A stretch of DNA of 64,000 nt from JAFGXT01 sp963677165 (GTDB lineage: Bacteria > Verrucomicrobiota > Lentisphaeria > Victivallales > SZUA-371), in the NCBI GenBank assembly GCA_963677165.2, contig CAXXSX010000002.1:3100001-3164000 (forward strand), written 5' to 3'. The notes beneath the pieces were generated by a model. It was given only the letters and a program-made list of their open reading frames with translations. It was not told the origin of the DNA and made no database searches. This document shows, piece after piece, positions 1 to 8,596 of this stretch (position 1 is the stretch's first letter; each line of letters begins with the position of its first letter). A program made the translations under genes and the position numbers.

Positions 1-2
1 TT

Positions 3-191
3 GTGGCCGACAACGCGCCAGAACATTATGAGCTCAACGAGGGCGACCAGATCATAATTGCCAAACATAATGAACCTGCGATTGTTTACGGACTCAGTAA
101 TTTTATGTGTCCGAAATGTCGTTTGCTGCGCCATCCTAATCATGATCCGTTCCTTAACAGCAACATTAACTTTTTATCTAAGATATTATGA
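3..191 (+). CDS. 3' end of an unrecognised gene upstream of coaB
   Basis: Only the last ~62 codons are visible and the frame is open to the window edge, so the gene very likely begins upstream. The GTG at position 3 is not a trusted start. The tail has a CPKC pair near its middle and otherwise no motif I recognise. Its TGA stop overlaps the ATG of coaB (ATGA, 188-191), which implies translational coupling and an operon. It does not look like the CoaC decarboxylase that is usually fused to or next to CoaB. Function unknown. Confidence 0.55.
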   Translation: MADNAPEHYELNEGDQIIIAKHNEPAIVYGLSNFMCPKCRLLRHPNHDPFLNSNINFLSKIL

Positions 192-811
192 AATACCTTA
201 TTAGTGCGGGACCGACCCGGGAGAAAATCGATCCGGTACGCTTTCTTTCCAATCGTTCTACCGGAAGAATGGGCTATGCGCTGGCGGAAGCTGCTCACAA
301 CGCCGGGCACGAGGTGATTCTGGTCAGTGGGCCTGTGTCTCTTGAATCTCCCGATGGGATAACCGTTTTTATGGTGGAATCTGCCGAACAGATGGCTTCG
401 ACGATCAAGTCGCATGCTCATGATGCGGATGTGATTATTATGGCTGCAGCGGTGGCAGACTACCGTCCGGTTCAGGTACATGAGGAAAAAATGAAAAAAG
501 ACGGCGGGAATCTTATGCTGGAACTCGAACGAACAGAGGATATTCTTGCCTCATTGGGACAGGAAAAACGTCCCGGACAGCTTCTAGTTGGGTTTGCCGC
601 AGAAACAGAACATCTTATCAAACATGCCCGCGAGAAACTTGAGCGTAAGAATCTTGACTGGATTGTCGCGAACGACGTCAGCCGTAATGACCGCGGGTTT
701 GCCTCAACAAACAATGCGGTAACCATGATTCCGGTACAAGGCGAAGCCATTGAACTGGCGCTGGCCGATAAGCGGGTTATCGCGGATGAGATTATTGCCC
801 TCTTAAAATGA
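188..811 (+). CDS. coaB: Phosphopantothenate-cysteine ligase (CoaB), stand-alone
   Basis: Cytosolic enzyme joining 4'-phosphopantothenate and cysteine in coenzyme A synthesis. The 207 residues match the CoaB half of bifunctional Dfp/CoaBC: SAGPTREKIDPVRF and SNRSTGRMG near residues 6-29, MAAAVADYRP near 85-94, VGFAAET near 135 and VANDVSR near 160. Most bacteria fuse this domain to the CoaC decarboxylase; here no CoaC domain is attached. The ATG overlaps the stop of the preceding gene and lacks an obvious ribosome site, so it probably relies on coupling. Function is confident from family motifs; the split arrangement is seen directly. Confidence 0.93.
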   Translation: MKYLISAGPTREKIDPVRFLSNRSTGRMGYALAEAAHNAGHEVILVSGPVSLESPDGITVFMVESAEQMASTIKSHAHDADVIIMAAAVADYRPVQVHEEKMKKDGGNLMLELERTEDILASLGQEKRPGQLLVGFAAETEHLIKHAREKLERKNLDWIVANDVSRNDRGFASTNNAVTMIPVQGEAIELALADKRVIADEIIALLK

Positions 812-865
812 GAAAACTCCTAGCATAAGCAATAATATTGTTACGATGACAAAGACTGTTAACAT
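803..865 (-). CDS. Possible 20-residue hydrophobic peptide
   Basis: On the minus strand a short frame runs from ATG at 865 to TAA at 803-805, nearly all hydrophobic (VFVIVTILLLMLGVF). An in-frame TTG at 892 would add a short basic N-terminus, giving the look of a tiny membrane protein. It converges on coaB and overlaps its end. There is no strong ribosome site at normal spacing. Reported only as a candidate. Confidence 0.15.
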   Translation of the reverse strand: MLTVFVIVTILLLMLGVFSF

Positions 866-1237
866 ATAAATTGATTTCCCCCGGATATTCAATGTAGATA
901 TTTCACATTAAAAATCATTATCGGTTATTTGTTTGAGTGCTTTAATTTGCACTTCGAATGGCGTTATTATAGCTTCAAGCTTAAATTGTCATAAAGTGGG
1001 ATTGGAACAAGTTCATATGACATGCTGTCTTGCCGGTAAAAATCTGCGATAAATCTGTTATTTCTTAAAAAGAAGATATCCCGAGAGTCAACAGTGAAAT
1101 CGTAACTATTGCAAAAAGTGTCAGCATAATGTTGTATTTCCTCTATGTTGGATGATATATTCTGTTATTCGTGTGCGATGTGTGAATATCACGCGAATTT
1201 GTGGAAAGAGTTTGAAAATTTTTGAGAGGTGGTGGAG
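812..1237. other. Intergenic region coaB to sigma-FHA gene
   Basis: AT-rich gap of about 425 bases. Apart from the possible tiny minus-strand ORF at its left end and a GAGAGG ribosome site at 1224-1229, I see no gene, RNA or repeat. Confidence 0.5.
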
Positions 1238-2320
1238 ATGGATTATGTCAGGACTACACGGCAGACGCTGATTCAGCGGCTGAAAGATCCGGACGACAAT
1301 CTGGCATGGACCGACTTTTATGAGTTTTACTATGAGATAATTGTCGGTTGGGCAACACGAATGGGGTGTGCCCGGACGCAGGTGGATGACATCTTTCAGG
1401 AAACGATGATCACTCTTCTGCGTAAGATGGATCGATTTGAATATGATCCGAAACGCGGTAGTTTTAAGGCATTGCTTAAGTCAATTGTACGCAGTCGCGT
1501 GATTGATCATTTTAGACGTGAAGGGCGTTATGTGGACGTTACCGATAATGAAGGCAATGATTTAACCGGTAATATTGAGGATGAATCTGCCGCCGGTAAA
1601 GTTCATGATGACTCCGGGGAGGATTCGCTATGGCTTCAGTCTGTTCTGAATCAGGCATTGCGCCAGACCTATAAGAAGATCGATCAGGTTACTTACAAAT
1701 CTTTCTGTCTGTATGTGATCGAAGGACTTCCCGTGGAGGAAGTAAGCCGCCGCCTTGATGGTTTACGAAGGGGGACGATTTACCAGCAGAAAAGCCGTTT
1801 GTTGAAAATGGCTGAAAAAGAATTTTGTGAATTACTGGAAAAGCTTGGAGAGCCAATTGAACAGGCTTCTGCCGGAACTGATTTTATTAAAGCGGTTGAG
1901 GAAATGGTGCATCACCGTCCGGAATATCGCGAAACCATTATTCAGGCGGCTCCGGTCAAACCGGATTTCAGTAAACTTGAACTTGTTCGTAAAGTATTGG
2001 AAAATGTGGGCCGGAATCTTTCCGGTGCTGCTGTTATTGTGATTGATGTCGAAAATATAGATAACTCACAACGAGTTGAACTGGTTTCTTCTCTGAGTAT
2101 CGGTAAACAGGATAAATGCGATATTGTCCTCAACGATGATATGGTTTCCGGTTTGCATGCTACTGTCAGTCGTGATGGCGACTGCTACTTCATCAAAGAT
2201 GAGAACAGTGCCAACGGTACCTTGGTCAATTCCACTCTGATCAAAGGCGATCACGAACTTCACGACAGCGACATTATAACCTTTTCCGAACGTTACTTTG
2301 CATTGTTCATCGTAAAATAA
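1238..2320 (+). CDS. ECF-type sigma-70 factor with C-terminal FHA domain
   Basis: Residues ~20-100 carry sigma region 2 (FYEFYYEIIVGWATRMG, VDDIFQETMITLLRKMDRF, SIVRSRVIDHFRRE). Residues ~145-200 carry a region-4-like helix-turn-helix (YVIEGLPVEEVSRRL, GTIYQQKSRLL). After a linker, residues ~265-360 form a forkhead-associated domain (LSIGKQDKCDIVLNDDMVSG, LHATVSRDG, NSANGTLVN), which binds phosphothreonine peptides. The ATG at 1238 follows GAGAGG at normal spacing; in-frame GTG codons at 1229 and 1232 are less likely starts. The fusion suggests promoter choice controlled by Ser/Thr phosphorylation, common in PVC bacteria; that is inference. No kinase or anti-sigma gene is adjacent. Confidence 0.85.
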   Translation: MDYVRTTRQTLIQRLKDPDDNLAWTDFYEFYYEIIVGWATRMGCARTQVDDIFQETMITLLRKMDRFEYDPKRGSFKALLKSIVRSRVIDHFRREGRYVDVTDNEGNDLTGNIEDESAAGKVHDDSGEDSLWLQSVLNQALRQTYKKIDQVTYKSFCLYVIEGLPVEEVSRRLDGLRRGTIYQQKSRLLKMAEKEFCELLEKLGEPIEQASAGTDFIKAVEEMVHHRPEYRETIIQAAPVKPDFSKLELVRKVLENVGRNLSGAAVIVIDVENIDNSQRVELVSSLSIGKQDKCDIVLNDDMVSGLHATVSRDGDCYFIKDENSANGTLVNSTLIKGDHELHDSDIITFSERYFALFIVK

Positions 2321-2361
2321 ATTGCGAAGCGATTTCGGTCATCCATTGTCTTTACCTGAGC

Positions 2362-5300
2362 CTATTCGCTGATACCAACCTTGCGCTCGTTTGAGTTGGC
2401 TTTTAGTTCCGGAGCATACATGGCCTCTGCTTTGGCAGGGAGGGCGCTGTACTTACCTGGCGTTTCGGCGCGGAGTCGATAAGTTATACTGTGTTTTCCG
2501 CGCGGCATGCGACGTACAAACATGCATACTTTGGTGTCTCGGAATTCCATATAGGGCCATAGCGACGAATTGGATGTGTAACCGCTTCTGACGTCCATGG
2601 CTTCGGCTCCGGCCGGTTTGAAATCGGTCAGCATAATATATTCATAATCATTACTGCTGTTGACAATTAACTCGACTTCAAAGATATCGCCGCTTTTAAA
2701 CTCAGCCGGAGACTTAACCGGAGTACGTTTGTATTTTTCCCGATTGACGGTCACGACTTGCTTCAGACCTTGTTCCTTGTCCTTTACAGTAATCGGCCTC
2801 AGAAGGTAATAGTTACGGATAATCTTGATATCCAGTCCGGTTTTCGTAATAAACTTTTCTTTGCTGAAATACGATAGATAGCCATTATAATAGAGCGGAC
2901 CTTTTCCGGTACGGCTGATCTCTATTTTATGCTTCCCGGAAGTAAGTTCATTACCGCGCAGGATCAGGCTGGAATCATACGAGAACAGATTATCCTTAGT
3001 GATTTTTATAGTTTTACGTTGTTTGCCGTCTACAAAAATATTCACCGTCATATTTGGAGACATCTCCCCGGATTTTTTCAGGTAAATGCATAGTGCCTCG
3101 GCACATAGCGCGGTATCTCTCGTCGAATTCCAGTAGGTTGCGTGCTTTCGGTTATTGAGCAGGTATTTCACCATCTTTGAAGCGGTTTCCATATCAACTT
3201 TCATGCCTCTGGCACATAGAAGCTTGATATAACTTGCCATGGCTTCGGTTTCACTGCCATACCAGAACCACCAGCAGAAGGGGGCCATGTTGAGCCATGC
3301 CGTCTGATTGTCATTGTTTACTTTCACATATTGGCGGATATTGTTCATGACCATTTTTAACTGGTCAGCAGAATCAAGTTGTTCAAGCGCGATTCCGAAC
3401 AAAGACAAACTGTAAACGCTCAGGTAAGCGCGATCGCGATACAGGTATTCCTGCATCTTAGGGGATTTCTTTCCTGCTTTGACCAGGACCATAAAGACAA
3501 AAGCGTCTAAATTATCTGCATGCTCTTTTTTCGGAACAATATTTTTCGGGTAGTTTTCGATAAGCTTGATTTGTTCCTGCTGATAGTTCTCCAGCCATTT
3601 TACGCCCTGGTTCAGCATGCTGTCTTTTACCGTTGTTCCGCAAGTCTTGGCAACAAGCAGTCCACGAACAATTTGTGCGGTAGTATGCGGATAAGAATGC
3701 TCTTCATAACCGGAGAACCAGCCCCAGCCGCCGTCACGGTTCTGCATATCATCAAGACGAGTAATGCCGGCCTTAACAATCTTGTCGAGCTCTTTCTGAT
3801 TGAACACCGGATTGGTCTTATAACGTTTCCACTGTTCGGCGCGTTTTTTATCATCGCCGAGTTCAGCGGCATTAAGATTGGTACGCTTGTCATTGATTTC
3901 CGGCAGAGTAATGCCTATATCCTGCAATGTCTTTTTCACGAATATTGTCGGAAGGAATCGGTTCAACGTCTGTTCGGTACAGCCGTAGGGGTAACCAACC
4001 AGATAAGGCAGGGCATCGAGAATCGCTCCGGCGAGAGTAGGTGAGAAGTTGATTTGCAGTCTTGACGCTTCCGGCTTGCGGTCTTTCGGCAGTTCAAAGA
4101 TCATAGTTCCACGGAGTGAGTCAGGTGCATCTGCGGCGAGTTTGCCGGAGGCCGCGACCTGTTTGGTTATACCATGTACAATTACGGGCAATTTTAGCTG
4201 CATGGCATCTGACGCGCCGTCAGTCACGGCTTTTACAGTAACTGACGCTTTCCCTGCCTTGATCGCGTCAACATTCCAGTCGACTCTAGCCTCTCCTCCG
4301 GCCGGAATCGTTATGGTTTTGACTTCTTTTTCTTTCGCGGAAAGCTTGAGACTGTCGCCCTCAAATGACAACTGTACGGAAGTTTTACCTCCGGTTTTAC
4401 GGTAGCTGTGAATGTTGGCTGAGATTACCGTCTGATCGGATTCAACGAGAAAACGTGGAGTCTGCAGCCGCAGCAGAAAGTCCTTGCTGGTGATGAATTC
4501 GGCTTCGCCTTGTCCAACCTGAGCGTTTTTACTCATTGCCCAGACTTTTACTTTCCAGGTGGTAAGGTTTTCCGGTGCTTTGAAAGTAATTTGGACATTG
4601 CCATTCTTATCAGGCGTCAGCGTAGCGGCCCAGTAAGCTGTGTCGGCAAACTCACTGCGAACCTTAACATCATTAAAACTCGCTCCTCCTGCTATTGCAT
4701 CTTTATCACAGGCTATTCCAGCAGAGGCTGGAGCAGCGTAAGCCAGCATTTGGGGTTTTAAAGCTTTTTTCATATACCTAAAATTACCGACTCTTGGACT
4801 GCTGTAGAAATTTTCTGAACGGGTCGTGATCATATTGCTGAGATTATCAAAACAGCCAAGGAAATTTACTCCATGGGCATGAGGTTCTAATATGCTGTTG
4901 AATCTCAAGAGATTAGTCATTAATCTGTTGTAGTAGTGATGCTGCCAGTTCCAGAAGAATTTCCTGATGTCAGGAATATTTGACTGTGCAATATACTCAA
5001 CGGACTTATCATATACGGTTACCGCTATTTGATCGTTAACCGGAGTACCGTTATTGTTTGTCAGTTTTATATTCACAGCGGTCATTTTGCCCGGCGCGAT
5101 TTGGGTTTTCGCGGGGGTTACTTCAACGTTGATTACTTTGTTATCGGGAGGGATACGGATTTCGAGCTGCTGCTGGTATATTCTGCCATCGACAACGGTA
5201 AAAGCTTTCACGAAACAGTTTGGCATGTCTCGTCTGGTAACTTTGAATTCTTTAACAATACTTTGTCCTTTCATCGTGATTATTTCCGGTACGATTTCTT

Positions 5301-8300
5301 TTCCCGGACTTCTCAGCAGAAAAACTGTAGCATTTTTCTGTCGGGTATTGATCAACAGTTTGACTGTATTACCTGCTTCGTAAGTTTGTTTGTCAGTATG
5401 TAGTTCGAGCTCATTGAACCGATAGTCTGTGTCAGCCGGCTTTTCTCCGATAACCTGAACTATACAGCCGCTGGTAATCTTATTCCCTTGCTTATTCGAG
5501 GCTGTACATTGAATCTTATACAACCCGGGAGTTACTGCTTTGAATTTTATTATTTTGCCATTGCTCCCGGGAATATTACCGATTTTTGTTTCAGATACTT
5601 TGCCGTTCTTATCAAACTTTATTTTATATAATTCGGCGGTATTGGTGATTTCAACTTTTTGCCCGGTAGGCGAGATGGCTTCCGTGGTAATTCTGACGAC
5701 ATCGCCAGGGTAATAGAATCCGCGATGGGGCCAGACGAATAAATTGAACGGTTTCGCCGGAACCTGGATTTTTGCTGAGCCTGAGATCAGCCGGCGCGAT
5801 TCGTCCGTTACCGATACGTTCACTGTGTATTCGGAATCGATATCTCCGTAAAGTTGTTTCAGACCATCGGAATTGATCTCAATAGATGCTTTGCCTTCGT
5901 GCAGATCAAGAGTACCTGATTCAATAACTTCATTATTTCTGATCGCGCGCGGCATCCAGGGATAATAAACCGGGATAATACACCATTGGTTATAGCCGGG
6001 CAGCCAGTCATAACTCCAATATACCGAATTCCACCAGTAGCCGTTGCCGTAGAGCCAGTCCCAGTAATGCCATGGGTATAGGATTTTATCGACTTGGCGT
6101 CGTTCCACCTTATAGGTTACTTTTGCGTTTTTTACCGGTTGACCAAAATAATATTTTGCTGTAACATTTACTTTGAATTTATCGCCCAGAAGCAACGGTT
6201 TATCCGGTCCTTCTACGATAACTTCAAATTCCGGTTTCTTATATTCTTCCACCCGGAACGAACGGTATCCGCGTCGACCGACACGGATGTTGTAGTTTCC
6301 GAGCTTCGCGCCTTTCGGCAGTTTTACTTCGCCGTCAACTCCGCCAAATTCGTCAGCGGTAAGCGTTTTATTAAATATTTTTGTGCCATCCGGGGAAGTA
6401 ATAATTACTCCAAGCGGAGCCCCCGCATAAGGGTTGTTCAGCTCTTTGATATAGGATACTTGAGCTCCCCAGGCCTTGAACTTGACCGTTTGTCCCGGAC
6501 GGTATACCGGTCGGTCGGTTGTACAGAAAATTTTGCGTTGATTGTACTCCGCCGGTCCCGAATAACGTGAATACCAAACGGAATTAAATCCCATAATGCC
6601 GCGATTGCCGATGGAGGAAACTTCCACCAGCAGATTTCCCCTGCGTGGGGAAGAAGTCGGTTTCAGAGAAGTCATGCCTTGAGGAGCCTTATGTTGGGAC
6701 TCTTTGCATATCACGTTAAAGCGGCGCTTTTCTTTCCCGCTGCCGATTGGTTTCTTTAGCGGTTTTACATTGAAGCTGAAAAACTTATATTCGGCATTTT
6801 CTAGAGGCTTTCCGGTTATGGCGTCGACCGCGATATAGACATATTCTCCCCCGTATTGGTTGCGGATTATGAGTGTATCGGTAAGCCATACAATAATATA
6901 AGAAATTGATTTCGGAGACACTTCCGCTTTCACCAAATAAGCGCCCGGTTGTTTGAACGGCATTTTCAGATCGATAACGCGTCGGTAATGTTCGGTGCCT
7001 GGATCAAGCTTTTGGGTCCATTGTTTTGTGGTTGATTTTATCAGAAATTTATTCTGGTTCTCTTTGACGAGCCGATAGCCGATATACCCTAAGTTGATTC
7101 TTTTTTGATCAATCTCAAGCGGATTACTCCGTAAAAAATCCTTCATATCGTTGAGAATTGCGTCACCATCAAGCCGGGTGGCGGTCAGTTTAACTTCTTT
7201 CGCATTACGATAGACATATTTCAGTGTAGGAGCCATACCCGAAGGCTCTGATTGTGAATAAAGAAAAGCCCCTCTGTTGGCGGATATTAGTTCGATGAAA
7301 ACTTTATCTTTATACTTTTGGGCAAATTCAAGTGCCTTTGAATATTGAAGACGGTTAAGATACTCACTTATTACATTGTGATAATCTTTTCTTTTGATTC
7401 CAAGGGTAATGAAATTGAATTCGGGCGGCAGTTTAAAGCGTTTTATGCCATCTGTCGTGAGCGCGACGGTTTCGTCATCACTGAGTTTATTCAGTGAAAA
7501 TATTTTATTGAGCCGGTCGAATGCATCTTTATTATTCTTGAGTGTCGGGTCATGCATCAGGGTGGAAACGCTGAATTGGTCACTGAGAAAATTTCTCCAT
7601 TCAAAAGATAAATCCGCTTTTTCTTTGCCATATTGCAGGCCAAGAGCCCAGCGCCAGCGTTCTCCGTCATTGCGACACTCCTCAAATTTGTCACGTCGAT
7701 AATAAAATACCGGATTTCCTTTTGAGTCTACAGGTGCTCCGTATCTTGCTGAACCATAATATTGTTGTGGAGGATCGTAATCCGGCAACTTGTTCAGATC
7801 AGTAAGATTTTGTAATCGCCATGTGTTTCCATTCCGGGTACTGGAATACCTATTATATTTTCCTTTCCCAAGTAAAATACAGTTTGCGAATTCCTGACAT
7901 GCTTTGCGATAATTTGACGAATGAGAGGGATTGGAAGTTAGAGTGAGTGCTTTGCGGTATAAACGCAGGGCTTTTACCCGATCCCGCCAAAGTGAATTTA
8001 CACGACGTCCAGAAGTTCTGATTTGATAATACCAGCCGCGGATAAACTTATTTCCGGAAATAATTCCGGTATGATTCGTGTGATGATAATAATTTGCGGC
8101 AGCACGGAGTACTCCAAAATTATTCGGGAATACCTTCAAGGTGTCCTCAACTAGTTGGTTCGAATCCGCCACTTGGTTTAGTCGACGCATACAATCTACG
8201 GCATTGTCCAGCATATATCCTGCTTTATCAGCAAACTTTTTATCATTTAACAATTGTCGATAGAGTTTTAGGGCGTCTTTGTAATTTCCCTGGCTCTTGA

Positions 8301-8442
8301 AATTAACGGCAGCCTGAAATGGGTTGTTGGTGGCGTCCGGCAGCTCCGGAACAGTTGGCGTATTAGGAGGGGTTTGTTGGGCCCCTGTACATATAAACGA
8401 AAATAATAAACTGGAAACAACCAGCAGATATCTGAATTTCAT
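2362..8442 (-). CDS. Large secreted bacterial alpha-2-macroglobulin with thioester motif
   Basis: This 2026-residue protein starts with a signal peptide (KFRYLLVVSSLLFSFICTGA) without a convincing lipobox, then a TPR-like segment (~40-190). Macroglobulin-type beta domains follow, including FCTTDRPVYRPGQTVKFKAW, the conserved LTTWKVKVWAMSKNAQVGQG stretch, and a thioester domain with GCTEQTLNRF near residue 1486. The Cys/Gln pair of CxEQ normally forms the thioester that traps proteases. Family members act in the periplasm as protease inhibitors, often next to pbpC, which is absent here. A GGGGAG ribosome site precedes the ATG. It lies downstream of dnaE on the same strand, separated by a terminator. 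It is longer than the E. coli homologue, mainly through its N-terminal extension. Confidence 0.9.
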   Translation of the reverse strand: MKFRYLLVVSSLLFSFICTGAQQTPPNTPTVPELPDATNNPFQAAVNFKSQGNYKDALKLYRQLLNDKKFADKAGYMLDNAVDCMRRLNQVADSNQLVEDTLKVFPNNFGVLRAAANYYHHTNHTGIISGNKFIRGWYYQIRTSGRRVNSLWRDRVKALRLYRKALTLTSNPSHSSNYRKACQEFANCILLGKGKYNRYSSTRNGNTWRLQNLTDLNKLPDYDPPQQYYGSARYGAPVDSKGNPVFYYRRDKFEECRNDGERWRWALGLQYGKEKADLSFEWRNFLSDQFSVSTLMHDPTLKNNKDAFDRLNKIFSLNKLSDDETVALTTDGIKRFKLPPEFNFITLGIKRKDYHNVISEYLNRLQYSKALEFAQKYKDKVFIELISANRGAFLYSQSEPSGMAPTLKYVYRNAKEVKLTATRLDGDAILNDMKDFLRSNPLEIDQKRINLGYIGYRLVKENQNKFLIKSTTKQWTQKLDPGTEHYRRVIDLKMPFKQPGAYLVKAEVSPKSISYIIVWLTDTLIIRNQYGGEYVYIAVDAITGKPLENAEYKFFSFNVKPLKKPIGSGKEKRRFNVICKESQHKAPQGMTSLKPTSSPRRGNLLVEVSSIGNRGIMGFNSVWYSRYSGPAEYNQRKIFCTTDRPVYRPGQTVKFKAWGAQVSYIKELNNPYAGAPLGVIITSPDGTKIFNKTLTADEFGGVDGEVKLPKGAKLGNYNIRVGRRGYRSFRVEEYKKPEFEVIVEGPDKPLLLGDKFKVNVTAKYYFGQPVKNAKVTYKVERRQVDKILYPWHYWDWLYGNGYWWNSVYWSYDWLPGYNQWCIIPVYYPWMPRAIRNNEVIESGTLDLHEGKASIEINSDGLKQLYGDIDSEYTVNVSVTDESRRLISGSAKIQVPAKPFNLFVWPHRGFYYPGDVVRITTEAISPTGQKVEITNTAELYKIKFDKNGKVSETKIGNIPGSNGKIIKFKAVTPGLYKIQCTASNKQGNKITSGCIVQVIGEKPADTDYRFNELELHTDKQTYEAGNTVKLLINTRQKNATVFLLRSPGKEIVPEIITMKGQSIVKEFKVTRRDMPNCFVKAFTVVDGRIYQQQLEIRIPPDNKVINVEVTPAKTQIAPGKMTAVNIKLTNNNGTPVNDQIAVTVYDKSVEYIAQSNIPDIRKFFWNWQHHYYNRLMTNLLRFNSILEPHAHGVNFLGCFDNLSNMITTRSENFYSSPRVGNFRYMKKALKPQMLAYAAPASAGIACDKDAIAGGASFNDVKVRSEFADTAYWAATLTPDKNGNVQITFKAPENLTTWKVKVWAMSKNAQVGQGEAEFITSKDFLLRLQTPRFLVESDQTVISANIHSYRKTGGKTSVQLSFEGDSLKLSAKEKEVKTITIPAGGEARVDWNVDAIKAGKASVTVKAVTDGASDAMQLKLPVIVHGITKQVAASGKLAADAPDSLRGTMIFELPKDRKPEASRLQINFSPTLAGAILDALPYLVGYPYGCTEQTLNRFLPTIFVKKTLQDIGITLPEINDKRTNLNAAELGDDKKRAEQWKRYKTNPVFNQKELDKIVKAGITRLDDMQNRDGGWGWFSGYEEHSYPHTTAQIVRGLLVAKTCGTTVKDSMLNQGVKWLENYQQEQIKLIENYPKNIVPKKEHADNLDAFVFMVLVKAGKKSPKMQEYLYRDRAYLSVYSLSLFGIALEQLDSADQLKMVMNNIRQYVKVNNDNQTAWLNMAPFCWWFWYGSETEAMASYIKLLCARGMKVDMETASKMVKYLLNNRKHATYWNSTRDTALCAEALCIYLKKSGEMSPNMTVNIFVDGKQRKTIKITKDNLFSYDSSLILRGNELTSGKHKIEISRTGKGPLYYNGYLSYFSKEKFITKTGLDIKIIRNYYLLRPITVKDKEQGLKQVVTVNREKYKRTPVKSPAEFKSGDIFEVELIVNSSNDYEYIMLTDFKPAGAEAMDVRSGYTSNSSLWPYMEFRDTKVCMFVRRMPRGKHSITYRLRAETPGKYSALPAKAEAMYAPELKANSNERKVGISE

Positions 8443-8540
8443 ATTGAAATCTCCCCTGATTTTATGTTATGTCGTAACAATACATCAAAATCTTCTAATT
8501 GATGTAACGGAAACGTAAAAACATTGTAAAAATAATGTAA

Positions 8541-8578
8541 AAAACCGGAAAGCGGTACGAATACTACTTTCCGGTTTT
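8541..8578 (-). terminator. Intrinsic terminator after dnaE
   Basis: Perfect 12-base arms AAAACCGGAAAG / CTTTCCGGTTTT (8541-8552 and 8567-8578) with a 14-base loop. Read on the minus strand it ends in a T run just after the dnaE stop, so it separates dnaE from the macroglobulin gene. Confidence 0.8.
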
Positions 8579-8596
8579 GATTATCTATTTCTTTTC

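Noticed and set aside
8148..8172. tRNA-like GGTTCGAATCC motif
   Set aside because: It is inside the macroglobulin coding sequence and no cloverleaf or acceptor stem can be drawn.
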